DNA of 64,000 nt, taken from contig KN817580.1 in NCBI GenBank assembly GCA_000827495.1, positions 71,549 to 135,548 of the forward strand, in the 5' to 3' direction. Position 1 is the stretch's first letter, and each line of letters begins with the position of its first letter. Below the pieces are notes generated by a model. It saw only the letters and a list, made by a program, of their open reading frames with translations, had not been told where the DNA came from and ran no database searches. The stretch is from Hypholoma sublateritium FD-334 SS-4. Taxonomy: Eukaryota > Basidiomycota > Agaricomycetes > Agaricales > Strophariaceae. The position numbers and the translations under genes are program-made. Below, one piece after another: positions 1 through 10,810 of this stretch.

Positions 1-201
1 ATATTTATAATATACCAGTAGTGCCAAAGTACTTAGTACCAATGAATTTTCCTTGTCTGCCAATCTGCTCGGCCCCGGATTGTGTGTGATGCAATTTGAA
101 TCTTGACAGATCATCGACATCGGCGATCGGTCATAGCCGACGTGATCAAATCTTGAAATTCGTCCTGTTAAGTACTACAATCCTGACCATTTTCCCAAAC
201 C

Positions 202-3200
202 ATGGATGAAGCAATTCGTCGCAAGTCTGCTCGAGTGCTCTGCGTATGCACGGGGTGCCGAAATTTCAGGGATTCGGACGCCTTTGGTGTGATCCACCAA
301 GGTAGATATATAGCGCGATCTACGAGCAATGATCACAAAGCTCGAGACCGCAAAGCTTCAGCAGTGAGTCCCCTATTCAGTGTCACACCTAACGGAATGA
401 CCAGACGCGAAAGTTCGTTTGTAGCAACTTCCTGAAGAGCCCGATCCTGAGCCCGAGCCTGGAGAAGATACTTGGACCAACCAATTGCCCCAACCTACAG
501 TTATACAGGTTATACAGGACGATTCCGAAACAGAACAACGTTTAGCAGAAAGCACCAGGGCTAATCGCAGCCGTAAGTTTAAACCTCCACATACGACGCA
601 CATAGCATCGTCAGCTAAACTCCGAAAGGTTTAAATGCAGTAAGGAACTCGTTGATCAATAACGTTTGTGCTCTGGCGGCTTGGCTTTACCTGGTCTGTG
701 GCCTAAGTCGGGCCTCGACCTCTCAATTTCTTATTGTACTGGGCACAATAGTAAACTTGGCAATCGAACTAGGCAGCATTCTCTCTGGCTTCGCATCGAA
801 TCAGAACTCTGGCTCGCCCTCCTTTGAAACCCTGCAATTGCCCCACGATGTTCGAATTGCTATGTCAACTCTTAGAATCGAACCAATCATCATACGCTCG
901 ATATGCTGTCCGAAATGTTTCCACAAGTATGATTTCAGCTCAACATTGCCTAAAGTATGTCCACAACGCGAGACACCAAAATCTCAAGCTTGCGGGGAGA
1001 AACTCTGGGCCGAGCGATCTACCAAAAAGGGTCTTCAAGTTGTACCCCGGTGCCTGTACTCAACGCAAGACTTCGAGTCGTGGCTCGAGTTCTTTCTATC
1101 GCGCCCCGGAATTGAAGACATCATAGATAAATCTTATACGCATATTCCGTCGCCCCATAACATGAAATCTGTTTGGGACAGTCCTGCATGGCAAAGCCTT
1201 CCGAACTCATTCTCGTCCACCGCCGGAAACCTCACATTCAGCTATTATATCGACTGGTTTAATCCATTCACAAACAAAATTGCGGGAAAGGCGGTCTCCT
1301 GTGGAGCGATCATGATGTTCTGTTTAAACCTACCCATTGATATTCAGTATCTGCCCGAAAACACCTTTTTTGCCGGAATTACGCCTCCTCCCAAAGAGCC
1401 AAATATGGTAACCATTACAGCTGTCGCGGACCCCATTATCAACCGTCTTAAACCAATGTGGATGGGAAAATTAGTCAAAACAAACCGCCATCCCAATGGA
1501 GTTCTTACACGCGTCGCAATTTTAGCCCGGCTTGGTGATCTGCTTGCGATCAAAAAAGCTCTTGGATTCGCTGGGGTGGCAGCCCACAATTTCTGTTCAT
1601 TTTGCAAACTTTTGCATGATGATCTAGACAATCTCGATCATGCGTCTTGGGAACCACGAACTGGGCCGCAGGTATTATTGGCTGCTCACGAATGGCGAGA
1701 AGCAACAACGAAGAAGAGACGCGAACAGATTTTCAAAGAGCATGGAGTTCGCTGGTCGTCACTCCATGCTTTGCCGTATGGTGATCCAGTCCGTCATACG
1801 TTGCTGGGAATAATGCACAACTGGATGGAAGGCGTTCTTCAACACCATGTCCGTGTCCGCTGGGGCATTGGAATAAAGCAATCAAAAAGCAGTGAAGATA
1901 TCGATGGGGCCCATACGGCCCATAAACCCCTAATCCCAGTAGGTGCGGATGTAGAATCAATCTCAATGTCCCACCAAGTACACCCCCTCGATATACTTGA
2001 AGAAATTACTATTGATGATGATGCAATTTACGAAGAACTTGAAATGCTCGACAACGAAATCGAAAATCTTTATATGGAAAGTCGTCTAAATGATGACACT
2101 CCCAGTCATCCAGTGCACTTGCGTTCGAATATCTCTACTGTTTTGCAACATATGGATCATTCGGCAGGAGATGAATCTGACGATGACGATACCGACGGCG
2201 ACTTCTACCCAGACTCAGACAGCGAAGATGACGACGCTCATTGGAAAGCAACCTGCATTTTTACTGAGGGCGAGCTTAACAAGATTCGCGCCTGCCTTGC
2301 TGGTGCCGTCATCCCAACTTGGGTTGATCGACTGCCAACTAATCTTGGAGAGAAGGCTCACGGGAAATTAAAGGCTGATCAATGGTTCATCTTGTTTAGC
2401 ATATTTTTCCCCTTAATTCTCCCTGAAATATGGCTATCGCAACCGCTGTTAACCAACGCTGCGATGCTTCTTGATAACTTTTACCAGCTTGTTACGTGCA
2501 CAAATATTGTGTGTGCGTATTCAGTTACGCCAGAATCTCATGATGCATACTTGGATCACTACATCAAATATCGAAAATCCTCGCAGTTATTATTTCCGAA
2601 TGCTGGCGCACGTCCAAATCACCACTATGCCATGCATAATGCGGAGCTAATGAAATTTTGGGGCCCATTGATGAGGCTGAGTGAATTTGCCGGCGAACGA
2701 CATAATGGAAGCCTTCAAAAAATAAAGACGAATAATCATCAATGTGAGATCACTTGTGAAATCGCAATTGAATGACTTACCCTAACTGTTCATAGGGGAA
2801 ATTGACTTCACAATGCTGCGCCAAATGTGCCGGCGAGGTCGCCTTACAGCGTATCTACGCAACACGTCGCTCAAACTAATATTATTGAAAAGCGATAGCT
2901 CTCCTGAAATACCAGATTCGAACCAAAAGAATAGCGCAAAACGGAATGCTGGCCTAGAGGTTGTTCCTCTGGATATATATAACGAGATTCTTGCCTACGT
3001 CAACTCCACATTGCAGCCCGAAGATCTTCCATACCGCCATGCCCGAGACCTACCGCATCCAGAAAATGCAAAAGTCCTTCCGCAGTATGCCTTGCGTGTC
3101 CGGCGATTTCAACATAAAGGTCGAGGATATACTACGGTTGGCTTGCACCCCGGAAACAGCTGTGTATCTTTTACCCCAGCAGCAGGAACTGCTCCAGAAT

Positions 3201-3517
3201 CAGGGCATATCGAGGCTATCTGGAGCTTCAATTTCTCCAGCGCTGACGTTGAAGAATCACACAAATTCATAGTTGTGTCACTGCACGAAGGTTTATCTAT
3301 GCAAGATTCTCGGCGTAATCCCTACCGATCAAAGCCGGGTTTTCTCGCGAACCTCGTCTACAGGCGCGAACTTACCGAAGGCCGTGGTCCTATGGTTATC
3401 GTAGAAGAAAAAGCGATAATTGGACACGTAGCATACTACAGTCGGCCGCCTGGAACTTTTGGCATCAAAAGGGGTACCACCGTTTTAGTGAACAGCTTAC
3501 ACCGCTACAGGGATTAG
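202..3517 (+). CDS. Plavaka-type (KDZ-related) DNA transposase, apparently intact
   Basis: Four exons join cleanly: 202-363, 425-572, 641-2743 and 2796-3517, giving 1044 aa with no internal stop. All introns are 52-68 nt GT-AG. Seen: an N-terminal CxxC segment (VCVCTGC is approximate; the visible pair is CVCTGC), a long central region with the Cx2C cluster HNFCSFCK, the segment IMHNWMEGVLQHH, an acidic Asp/Glu-rich insert near residues 595-625 and the conserved FAGERHNGSLQKIKTNNH block. This layout and these blocks are those of fungal Plavaka transposases, a family of large cut-and-paste transposases common in agaricomycetes. It would act in the nucleus on its own terminal repeats. I could not identify those repeats, so the element ends are not called. 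A small tandem duplication (two copies of an 11-bp unit) spans the stop codon. Family assignment is from pattern recognition, not a search. Confidence 0.85.
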
Positions 3518-3809
3518 CCCTTGATTAGCCCTTGTATTATGTAGACAATTGCTTGTCATTATTGAAGAATCTAAGATGCGTATCTCATATACAAATATGA
3601 CAGGAGAACAAAAGACTCTACGCACGTAACATACTCTAGTACAGATTTGCACAATGGCAATGACAGCTTGGTGGCACTCGTCGTTAGGTTCACATTGAAC
3701 AACAGTGGAGCTCCATGATAAATATTTCCGTGCATGCGAAAAATATGAGCTCGCCTTATACACCCACAATTCCCAAGCACGACAAGAAGACAGTATTGAA
3801 CCTCCCGCA

Positions 3810-5227
3810 ATGTCAGATGATTCATGTGATCTCCAAAACGGCTTACGTTCGGACACAGGTTCATTTGTCAAGGCTAGGGCCAGCGGACTCACTGAATACG
3901 AAGAGCGTCTTGATAATCCGTTGGAATCGTACGCGGGAATGGAGTCGGTCAACGATGAGGCTAGCAATACCAAAACTCGCGGTCCCAATTTGAAGAATAT
4001 AGTACAGGTTGCACTCGACACCTCTTGGACAGCGGCCAAATTTACAGGAGAATACTCTGTTGTGCTCGTTAGGAAGACGCTCAGCTATCTACATCAACCG
4101 ATTGCCCTTCTTTTGTCTTTCTATATCTTCACTTTGATGGCGAGCTACCTTTCGCGAAGAGTCTTTCAAGGCCTCGCACCCATCTGTGTCATCCCCGGCA
4201 TCTCTAGTTTATCCATGTGTCAGTTTTGGACAACGACGCCTGCTTCCGAAACTTACAAGAATGTGGCACCGAAGTCGCCCGACTACTCGATGTTGATGAA
4301 TATGCAGAGCAAGTCGTTCGACCATCTACTCCAGGAGCTGGCCGGAGGTGCTGGACTATCTCTTGAAATCAAGAAAGCGGAAATGGCAACTGCTGACCTT
4401 GTGGCTCGAGTTCGTCTCAGTGAATTGAGCGCCAGGGACAGCATCGCGAGAACTCTATCTGAGTTTATTATTGGGGCAAAGAAGACAAGCCGAGGATTGC
4501 AGCGTTTGACATCCAAAGTCGGAGGTTCAGTTGACGAGTGAGTGTTCAATCACGCAGTCGTCGTCTATTCAGAAGATTGATCGATGTGTGCCATTGGTTC
4601 AGCATAATGGCTGTGAACGACTACGCACTCAAATCCATTCAAGCTGCGCGCATGAAGGAAAAACTATGTTGGTCGCCGCATTGCCTAATAACATTTAACG
4701 ATGCGGGAAGAATAGAAACTGATGAAGTGGTCGCACAGACCTTCGACCAGGCAATGAGCGTGCTCTCGATTAACATGGAACGATTGGTTTTGGAGGCTGA
4801 ACAATGTCTTCACAATCTTAACGACCTAGAAGAGCAACTCATGACTCTGCACCAAATCACTGCTCGCGAAGATATCTCCATCTCTGCCGCCAAATCCGAC
4901 CTCCTTGAAGATCTCTGGACTCGTTTAGGCGGAAATCGCAAGTCGCTGCGAAACTTCGACCACAACTTGGTGATCCTCAAGGGACTGGCTGTGTATAGAC
5001 AACAGGCATTTGTCCACATCGTTGCTGCAATTCAAACCCTTCAAGGAATGAGCGAAGACATGGAAGACATACGCGAACGTGTGGCCGCACCTGATCTTGC
5101 TGGTGCCAAAATCCCGGTCGAAGTTCACATACAGAGTATTCAAGTTGGTTTAGATAGATTGCGGCACGGAAGAATGATGGCGAAGATATTGGAAGAAGAC
5201 GCTATTTGTAGCGCATTATCGAATTGA
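3810..5227 (+). CDS. Orphan membrane protein with C-terminal coiled coil
   Basis: Two exons, 3810-4537 and 4603-5227, joined by a 65-nt GT-AG intron with phase preserved. The reading frame is open upstream to 3705 but that would start at GTG; the first ATG is 3810, which I chose. The N-terminal part is polar, followed by one strong hydrophobic stretch (PIALLLSFYIFTLMASYLS) and a weaker second one. The rest is helical with heptad-like Leu/Met spacing (segments around NMERLVLEAEQCLHNLNDLE). I recognise no named domain. Proteins of this shape, one or two membrane segments then a long helical tail, are common lineage-specific genes in agaricomycetes. It lies just downstream of the transposase on the same strand but is not part of it. 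Confidence 0.6.
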
Positions 5228-7993
5228 CGTTTTTTCCGTGTGTCGTATGCACATAGCACATATAATTAATAGATACCTGTTGAGTGTTAGTGATAGACAC
5301 CTAGTTACTGGTCTTCTCGGTGCTTCGATTGGTCGATCTGAGCGGGACTAGTCGTCCTCGTGCTTCGGGTTAGCGTAAACCAAACCCAGCGTCGAGTGTG
5401 CGTATATGTGCGTATTGCCCTCGTAAACCAGACCATTCTGGCTATTGTCTTCCAGCTATCGATTTCATGCGCGGAGCGACGTATCTGGGCGTTCAAACGA
5501 ATTGAGAAACGGATGGCTTTGACAGTGGAAACATACGACGGTATATCAACTGGTCCTACTTTGCTATGCGACTGCTGTTTTGTGTGCGCTGGGGACTTCG
5601 TCGTGTTGAAAAGGGTGGCTTGCTTTGCCACCTGGGTTGATAACTTAGAAAAAGAGATTAGAATCCGTATAGGGCATGGCTGCTTTTTTGCGTGAGCTGG
5701 GGTCTTCGTCGTGTTGGGGGCTTCGTCGTGTTGAAAAGGGTGGCTTGCTTTTCCAGAGATTGGAGTCTATATAGGCCAATTTAAAGATGTTCTACTAAGC
5801 AAGGGTCAATATTTTATTCGAAGGCGCAAACCTCATCATCACATGATGGCTTCGTGGGCTTCAAGTTCAGCCTAAGACTTGAACTCCTTCAAATATTATC
5901 CTTACTCTCATTTTTCTTCTATCGAACTCTGTCTGTGGACCTAATCAAGCTTTCAACGTGCCTTATAAACATGCCTGTCAACCGTTGAATTTCTCCCAAG
6001 AGGGGGTTGCGGCACCAATTCCAACACGGTTGATCAGGCGGTCTTCAAGCAGTCCATAATTTTGTGCACTGCGGTTACATTAGTTGGTCAGTATCGAACT
6101 CAACTAATTGGCTTACCTTTTGACCCATCGAGCACAATTGTAGCCGTGTTGGAAATATCCTCAGCGATGCGCCTGTAAACTGAACAGCATTACGCCTCAA
6201 CACACGAAGATCTAACAAGAAACCGGTCAGCTTTCCGCACTCAAGTAGCAAACCCAACAACTCATTGGGCCTACATTCAACAATCTACCGCCTTTTGTTT
6301 GGGTTATTGAGTCGAGGGTAATCGACATGGCAGGTGAGTGGCAGTCTTCGTCTGCTTCATCATTTTTACCTATAGACCAACCCGACCAACCCTGGTACAT
6401 CGCAACGGTCACGTCTTCTAATACAACTCAGTCAAGAACCACCTTCGTACTTGTATATAAGGGAACTCAAAGGAAGACACGTACGCCAGTGCTTTCATTT
6501 CGACATTGGCCAATTAATCAGCAACGGTTTGATAGCAAGTATTCGCAGGCAGATCCTCCTGTGAAATATCTGGCCCAAGCCTTCTCAACCGCGACTTGAG
6601 TCATGACATGCATACAGTCACTGAAGTTCACGTACGTCAGAGAAATCTCTGTAATTCTTTTGGCTAACATCTAATCTTTACATAGGAGAACGTAGCGTGG
6701 GCTATAACGGTAGTCAATGGTGAAAATTGTCGGAGGTTAACCTGATCGCACCTTCTATAAGCAGTTGGCCGTCAGACCTAAGGTGGAAGATTTCCTGATG
6801 TGTTCGCTAACAATTTTGCTTGCCCATTGTGCATAGCTTTCAATCGTTGCAATTGGCGATCCTATATAAATTATCGAGAACGGTAAGCGCTACCTGCCAT
6901 TAAAACCCGTAGAATCGGATCTACTAACGTCCCTTTTTAAATAGAAAAGTCTACCTGTGCCAGACACGACGTCTATGTCTAAAATTAAACGCCCTGCGGC
7001 TGTGCTAGGCAGCGGATTAGCATGTCTGGTGCCTCGTGGCACGAGGAAGAGTTGTATTTCCCGTACGGCAGGGTGTTTGCTCGCCGCCAATTACAGAGTA
7101 GTTGTGTGCAAGAACGAGTATAGCCAATCATTGTTATGGTGCGGTGTTTGAGGCGTTATCGTCGTCCCAAACTCGGGTCATGGGCGTTCACACAGATCTG
7201 CATAACTGTAAGCATCTTCATCATTCGTATGAGATAATAGCCTAACTACCTAAGACTCGAACACATATCGCATGCGTACGTTGTAGTCATTTTAGCCAGC
7301 ACCGGCGTCTTTGAGCTCCAGGCTCGCGAAATCAGTTCTCGGTCAACGAATGAAGGTTTCTGCAACATTTGGCGAAGACAGGCTTCGATAGACTTTGGTA
7401 CGCTCGCGGAGACCTGCAGTAAGTGTATCAAAGACGCAAGTATCTTCCAATGCAACATATGAAAGGTCTGACGGACGTACTAAGCACGGCTCAAGTAACC
7501 CTCTCTGATATCCTCAAATACCCATGGTGCATTCGATCCCCCGTTAATGGTCATCTTCGAATTGCTTAAAGCCGGCTTCGTTCAAGTAAGTTGCCGTGCG
7601 CATGTCATCGATATTTTAATTGACGAGCTTCGTATGGAGAGGTCGAATCGCAAATGAATGCCGCTATCTTTGAACGGCCATGGCATCAGCAGATATAGCG
7701 TTCGGATAACATTCGACAAAAACATACCGCCAGAGCTTATATTGCGACCGTAGCCGTCTGGATGGCTGGCAGAGTAAGATATTCAGATCAATAATGACAA
7801 TGTTGCTGCCGACAGCTTACCGCCAAAGCTCACTACGTTGATCGTTGCAAACAGCAGCCGCTGTCGAAAGGCACCATCCAAACTAGGAGCCATCTCACGC
7901 TCCAACATGGGAAATGCCAGTCAAACATCTCTCTTTCATCCCATTCACTAATTTATAATAGCCTCGCGGTCGGCTGCTGAATAGATATATAGG
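5228..7993. other. Intergenic, 2.8 kb, no convincing gene
   Basis: Only short unconnected reading frames are seen. A frame at 6327-6599 starts with ATG in a fair context and would encode 90 aa, but it shows no domain or splice partner. A local direct repeat lies at 5591-5755 (separate entry). The region could hold remnants or noncoding transcripts. Confidence 0.5.
5591..5755. repeat. Local direct repeat, ~40 bp
   Basis: The 40-bp block at 5591-5630 recurs at 5716-5755 with few mismatches. A third partial copy of its first half sits at about 5697-5715, preceded by sequence similar to that before copy one. The shared core is CTTCGTCGTGTTG. It looks like a nested tandem duplication. Confidence 0.75.
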
Positions 7994-9129
7994 ATGTCTT
8001 TTATACGTACGCACGCAGCCCGATACCAGTTGTGATTAATCTAACAGAGAATTCTAGCCATCTTCGCAATATTAACTGTGGTTCACGTCGTCGCCCTGTC
8101 ATCGACCTTGTTCAGATTTCAACATAGGTATTCGCACAACATCAAATTCTGGCGAGACGACGCCTTCGCCATTCTCAGCAGCCTTGGAGACTTATTCATG
8201 CTAGGGTTGCTCGCTTCCAACGGTGCGGATGGCCCCCTCTTCTGCTCTAACGTGTCTGAACCCCATACAGCTAAAGAGGAATCCATGGCACCTTTGCAGT
8301 ATCGGCTTACCTTGACAACATATTTTTTCGTCATATGGTACGCTGTTGCGTTTCATTTGCTCCAGGGCTAATGAAATTCCTCTAGGATGTCGCGAGCGAC
8401 TCTGGTTATGACGCTGGTCAGGATTTGCTTGCAGTCACCGGCTTTGAGAAAGCAAGCAATATTTTTCATTGCTTTTACTTTCAGTCTCGTTATTGCTGCT
8501 ATTCTCTACACCGTCGTTTCTATTTTATTCTGCAAGACTAGGAACAAAAGTTGCTCCGACTTCAAACTTTGTTTCTGTCGGTTACCACTTGAAACCACAG
8601 TGTCTGCGGTGATTGGTAAGCAACAGTCTTTTTTGTTATGTTTACGATTCGCTGGCTCATGTCGTGATCCCTGATTAGCTGATTTTATTGTTGACACTTG
8701 CGCCGTATACACCAGCCGGGCCCTTATTTATGGAGACAAAGACAATGATCCTCCAAATTCTATGAGGCACCTCAGCAGAAAACGTTTCCTCATGATGGGT
8801 TTCTCGTCTAGCATTTTTACATTAGCGATGAACTCAGCATTTTGGATGACTTACTTTCTTGCTGCACCAGACAGCTACTTTCTATTCTCATCTATGGCCA
8901 ATGCTGTGGTATGTGCGCTTAAAGTAACAACATCAAATAACTCATCGTATTGCAGGCAGCTATTTGCATCCTTTCGTTCAACATACCTTTGATTGCAGGT
9001 GTACTCTTGGAGGTGATCTACCCTCCGTCTCAGGATTTTGCTTCGTTTTTAGACGTGACCCTCACTGTGATATCTGACCACACTATTACTGATTTTACAT
9101 CACGTAATGGCCATGTCGCGCCCACCTAG
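7994..9129 (+). CDS. 7TM rhodopsin-like/PTH11-like fungal membrane protein
   Basis: Five exons join in phase: 7994-8006, 8058-8337, 8386-8615, 8679-8908 and 8956-9129, giving 308 aa. The first exon is only 13 nt and holds the start codon. Seven hydrophobic stretches follow in order, the first being PIFAILTVVHVVALSSTLF and the last ANAVAAICILSFNIPLIAG. After helix one comes a basic/aromatic loop with WRDDAF, then WMSRATLVM; after helix four a Cys-rich loop KSCSDFKLCFC. The W-x-DD and SR motifs are those of a large agaricomycete family of seven-helix proteins related to the fungal rhodopsin-domain (PTH11-like) receptors. A plasma-membrane receptor role is inference. The convergent gene at 9614-10810 is a paralogue sharing the intron positions and the Cys motif. 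Confidence 0.75.
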
Positions 9130-9613
9130 TTTCTGTCTAATACGCCATCTTGGAATATTTTTCTTTGGCTTACTTGCTATTTTACCTGTCCTTGAAAAAT
9201 TCTTTTTTAAGGCGAACAATCGCTACTTGATTTGTTCTTGTTATTCCTGCTGTTCTATATTTTGTAATGCTGTGTAAGCCGCGTAAACCTTGTTAATGCT
9301 ATTGGCGTTTATCAGAGAACGAACTGATTGGCAGATTATGCCACATGATGAGATCAAGTTTATATTTGCAGACTCAAACAGAACACAGTACAGAGCAGGT
9401 AACTTGTGATGTATATATAGCGAAGAGTGAATAAAGCATTCAATATATATATGATCAAATTTGAACATTTTTTCTGCGCAGACAGCGATCAATAGCAACA
9501 TAGTAAAGTCTGTATAGTTAATATCAAAAGAACAACAAAACACGACGACCAACAGAGCATATGAATATTGTAGAGGGTGCGAAATTACAAATCACAAGTA
9601 ATTGTTCACCTGT
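9130..9613. other. Intergenic between convergent 7TM genes
   Basis: The 484-bp AT-rich gap holds the 3' ends of two converging genes. I see no gene. The antisense frame 9241-9552 is a run of weak codons without domain features. Confidence 0.5.
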
Positions 9614-10810
9614 TTATACGACCCAATCGCCCTTGATGCAAGCCAGAGCCGTGTCCTTGGATACCACATCCCAGTTATCGGTCTCTTCGATTTTATTATG
9701 CATAGGTTCTATGCGTGTCAGTGCTATAGCCTGCGGCGCAACACCCGTGCCTTGAGTCACGATGCTTGCACGTTTTCTTGAACGGAGCAGGCTGCAAATG
9801 ATACCAACAATAGTTGAACTATTGCAAGTTATGCTTGATATTATCATCTGGCATAACGATCAATTAGTCAACTCATACCGTCGCGAGCATAAGTATTACG
9901 TACTACTCCGTTAGTCATCGATACGAAGAACAAATGACTTTCAGAAGGAGACTTGAGGTACGATGCCCAAAAAGCGACATTGATGATCAACGTGAGTATA
10001 TTACTCGATAGTCCAGAATAAACCAGCCATTTTTTGTTAGGCTGCGCTCCGAACTTCTTCTGGGTCTGTATGAAAATATACCAGTTGGCGCTGAACGCCG
10101 CAATGTCAATAAAGACATCCACTGAAGAGACAGCTGAATGGACTGGAAAACACGGATGAAAGCATGGCACCGACCGATCAGAGAACCCATGATTACTCTG
10201 CGCTCCAGGTTGCAGAAACAAAGATTGCTGTTCGAACAGCTCTGGTCCATTCTGCAGAATTGAACGGCCAAGGTTGTGAAAGCGGTTCCAATGCAAAGGA
10301 ATATGCCACAAAGTAGCCAGAACAGCGGAGTCAGCTCGCGCCAATACGTTTTGTGGGCTAAACGTCCTGTAGCCATTATCAGAGAGGCCCTGCACGCCCT
10401 ACAACTTACATTAGAAGATGTTTGCTTCGATTGAAAAGATCAAAGCTTACCAAAGGAAAAAGAAATATGCGGCAAGGTTCAAACGGTACTCAATTGGCCT
10501 CGGGAGCGGGGAATGGAGAGCTACTTGTATCAGTTTTGCCATCTGTGATTGAACAAGTTGGAGACGTACTTGTCGAGATAAGAATGCCAACGATAAACAG
10601 CCCTCCTACCGCAACTAAGCCAGCAAAAGCATCATCAAACCAGAGACGTTTTCTTGAGTACCTGAACTTGAGGCGGAAAGCTGTGATAGCAAGGGAAAAC
10701 ACATGGGCAATGATAAGGCCTGCGACAACTGCTGGAAAATATGTCAGTAAAGTGTTGTCGAGACGACATGGAATAAGTATCGTTGTGTGCTTACCCTTAA
10801 CGGCTGCCAT
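9614..10810 (-). pseudogene. Decayed paralogue of the 7TM protein
   Basis: On the minus strand the expected exons are 10810-10795 (16 nt with ATG), 10731-10451, 10396-10175, 10121-9904 and 9847-9614. Intron positions match the paralogue at 7994-9129, as do the motifs LWFDDAF, QSCSNSNLCFC and the phase-0 last intron. Two breaks are visible. In exon two the frame ends in TGA at 10490-10492 while the family sequence (IEYRLNLAAYFFFLW) continues in another frame. At the start of exon three the CRAS motif and the following IMATGR lie in frames two nucleotides apart. Exons three to five read cleanly and end in a polar C-terminal tail. Alternative splicing does not repair either break by my reading. 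Consensus errors would be the other explanation. Confidence 0.65.

Noticed and set aside
3497..4039. Minus-strand 180-aa frame
   Set aside because: Antisense to the 3810-5227 gene; no features of its own.
5360..5695. Plus-strand 111-aa frame
   Set aside because: Cys-rich by chance, overlaps the local direct repeat and has no recognisable feature.
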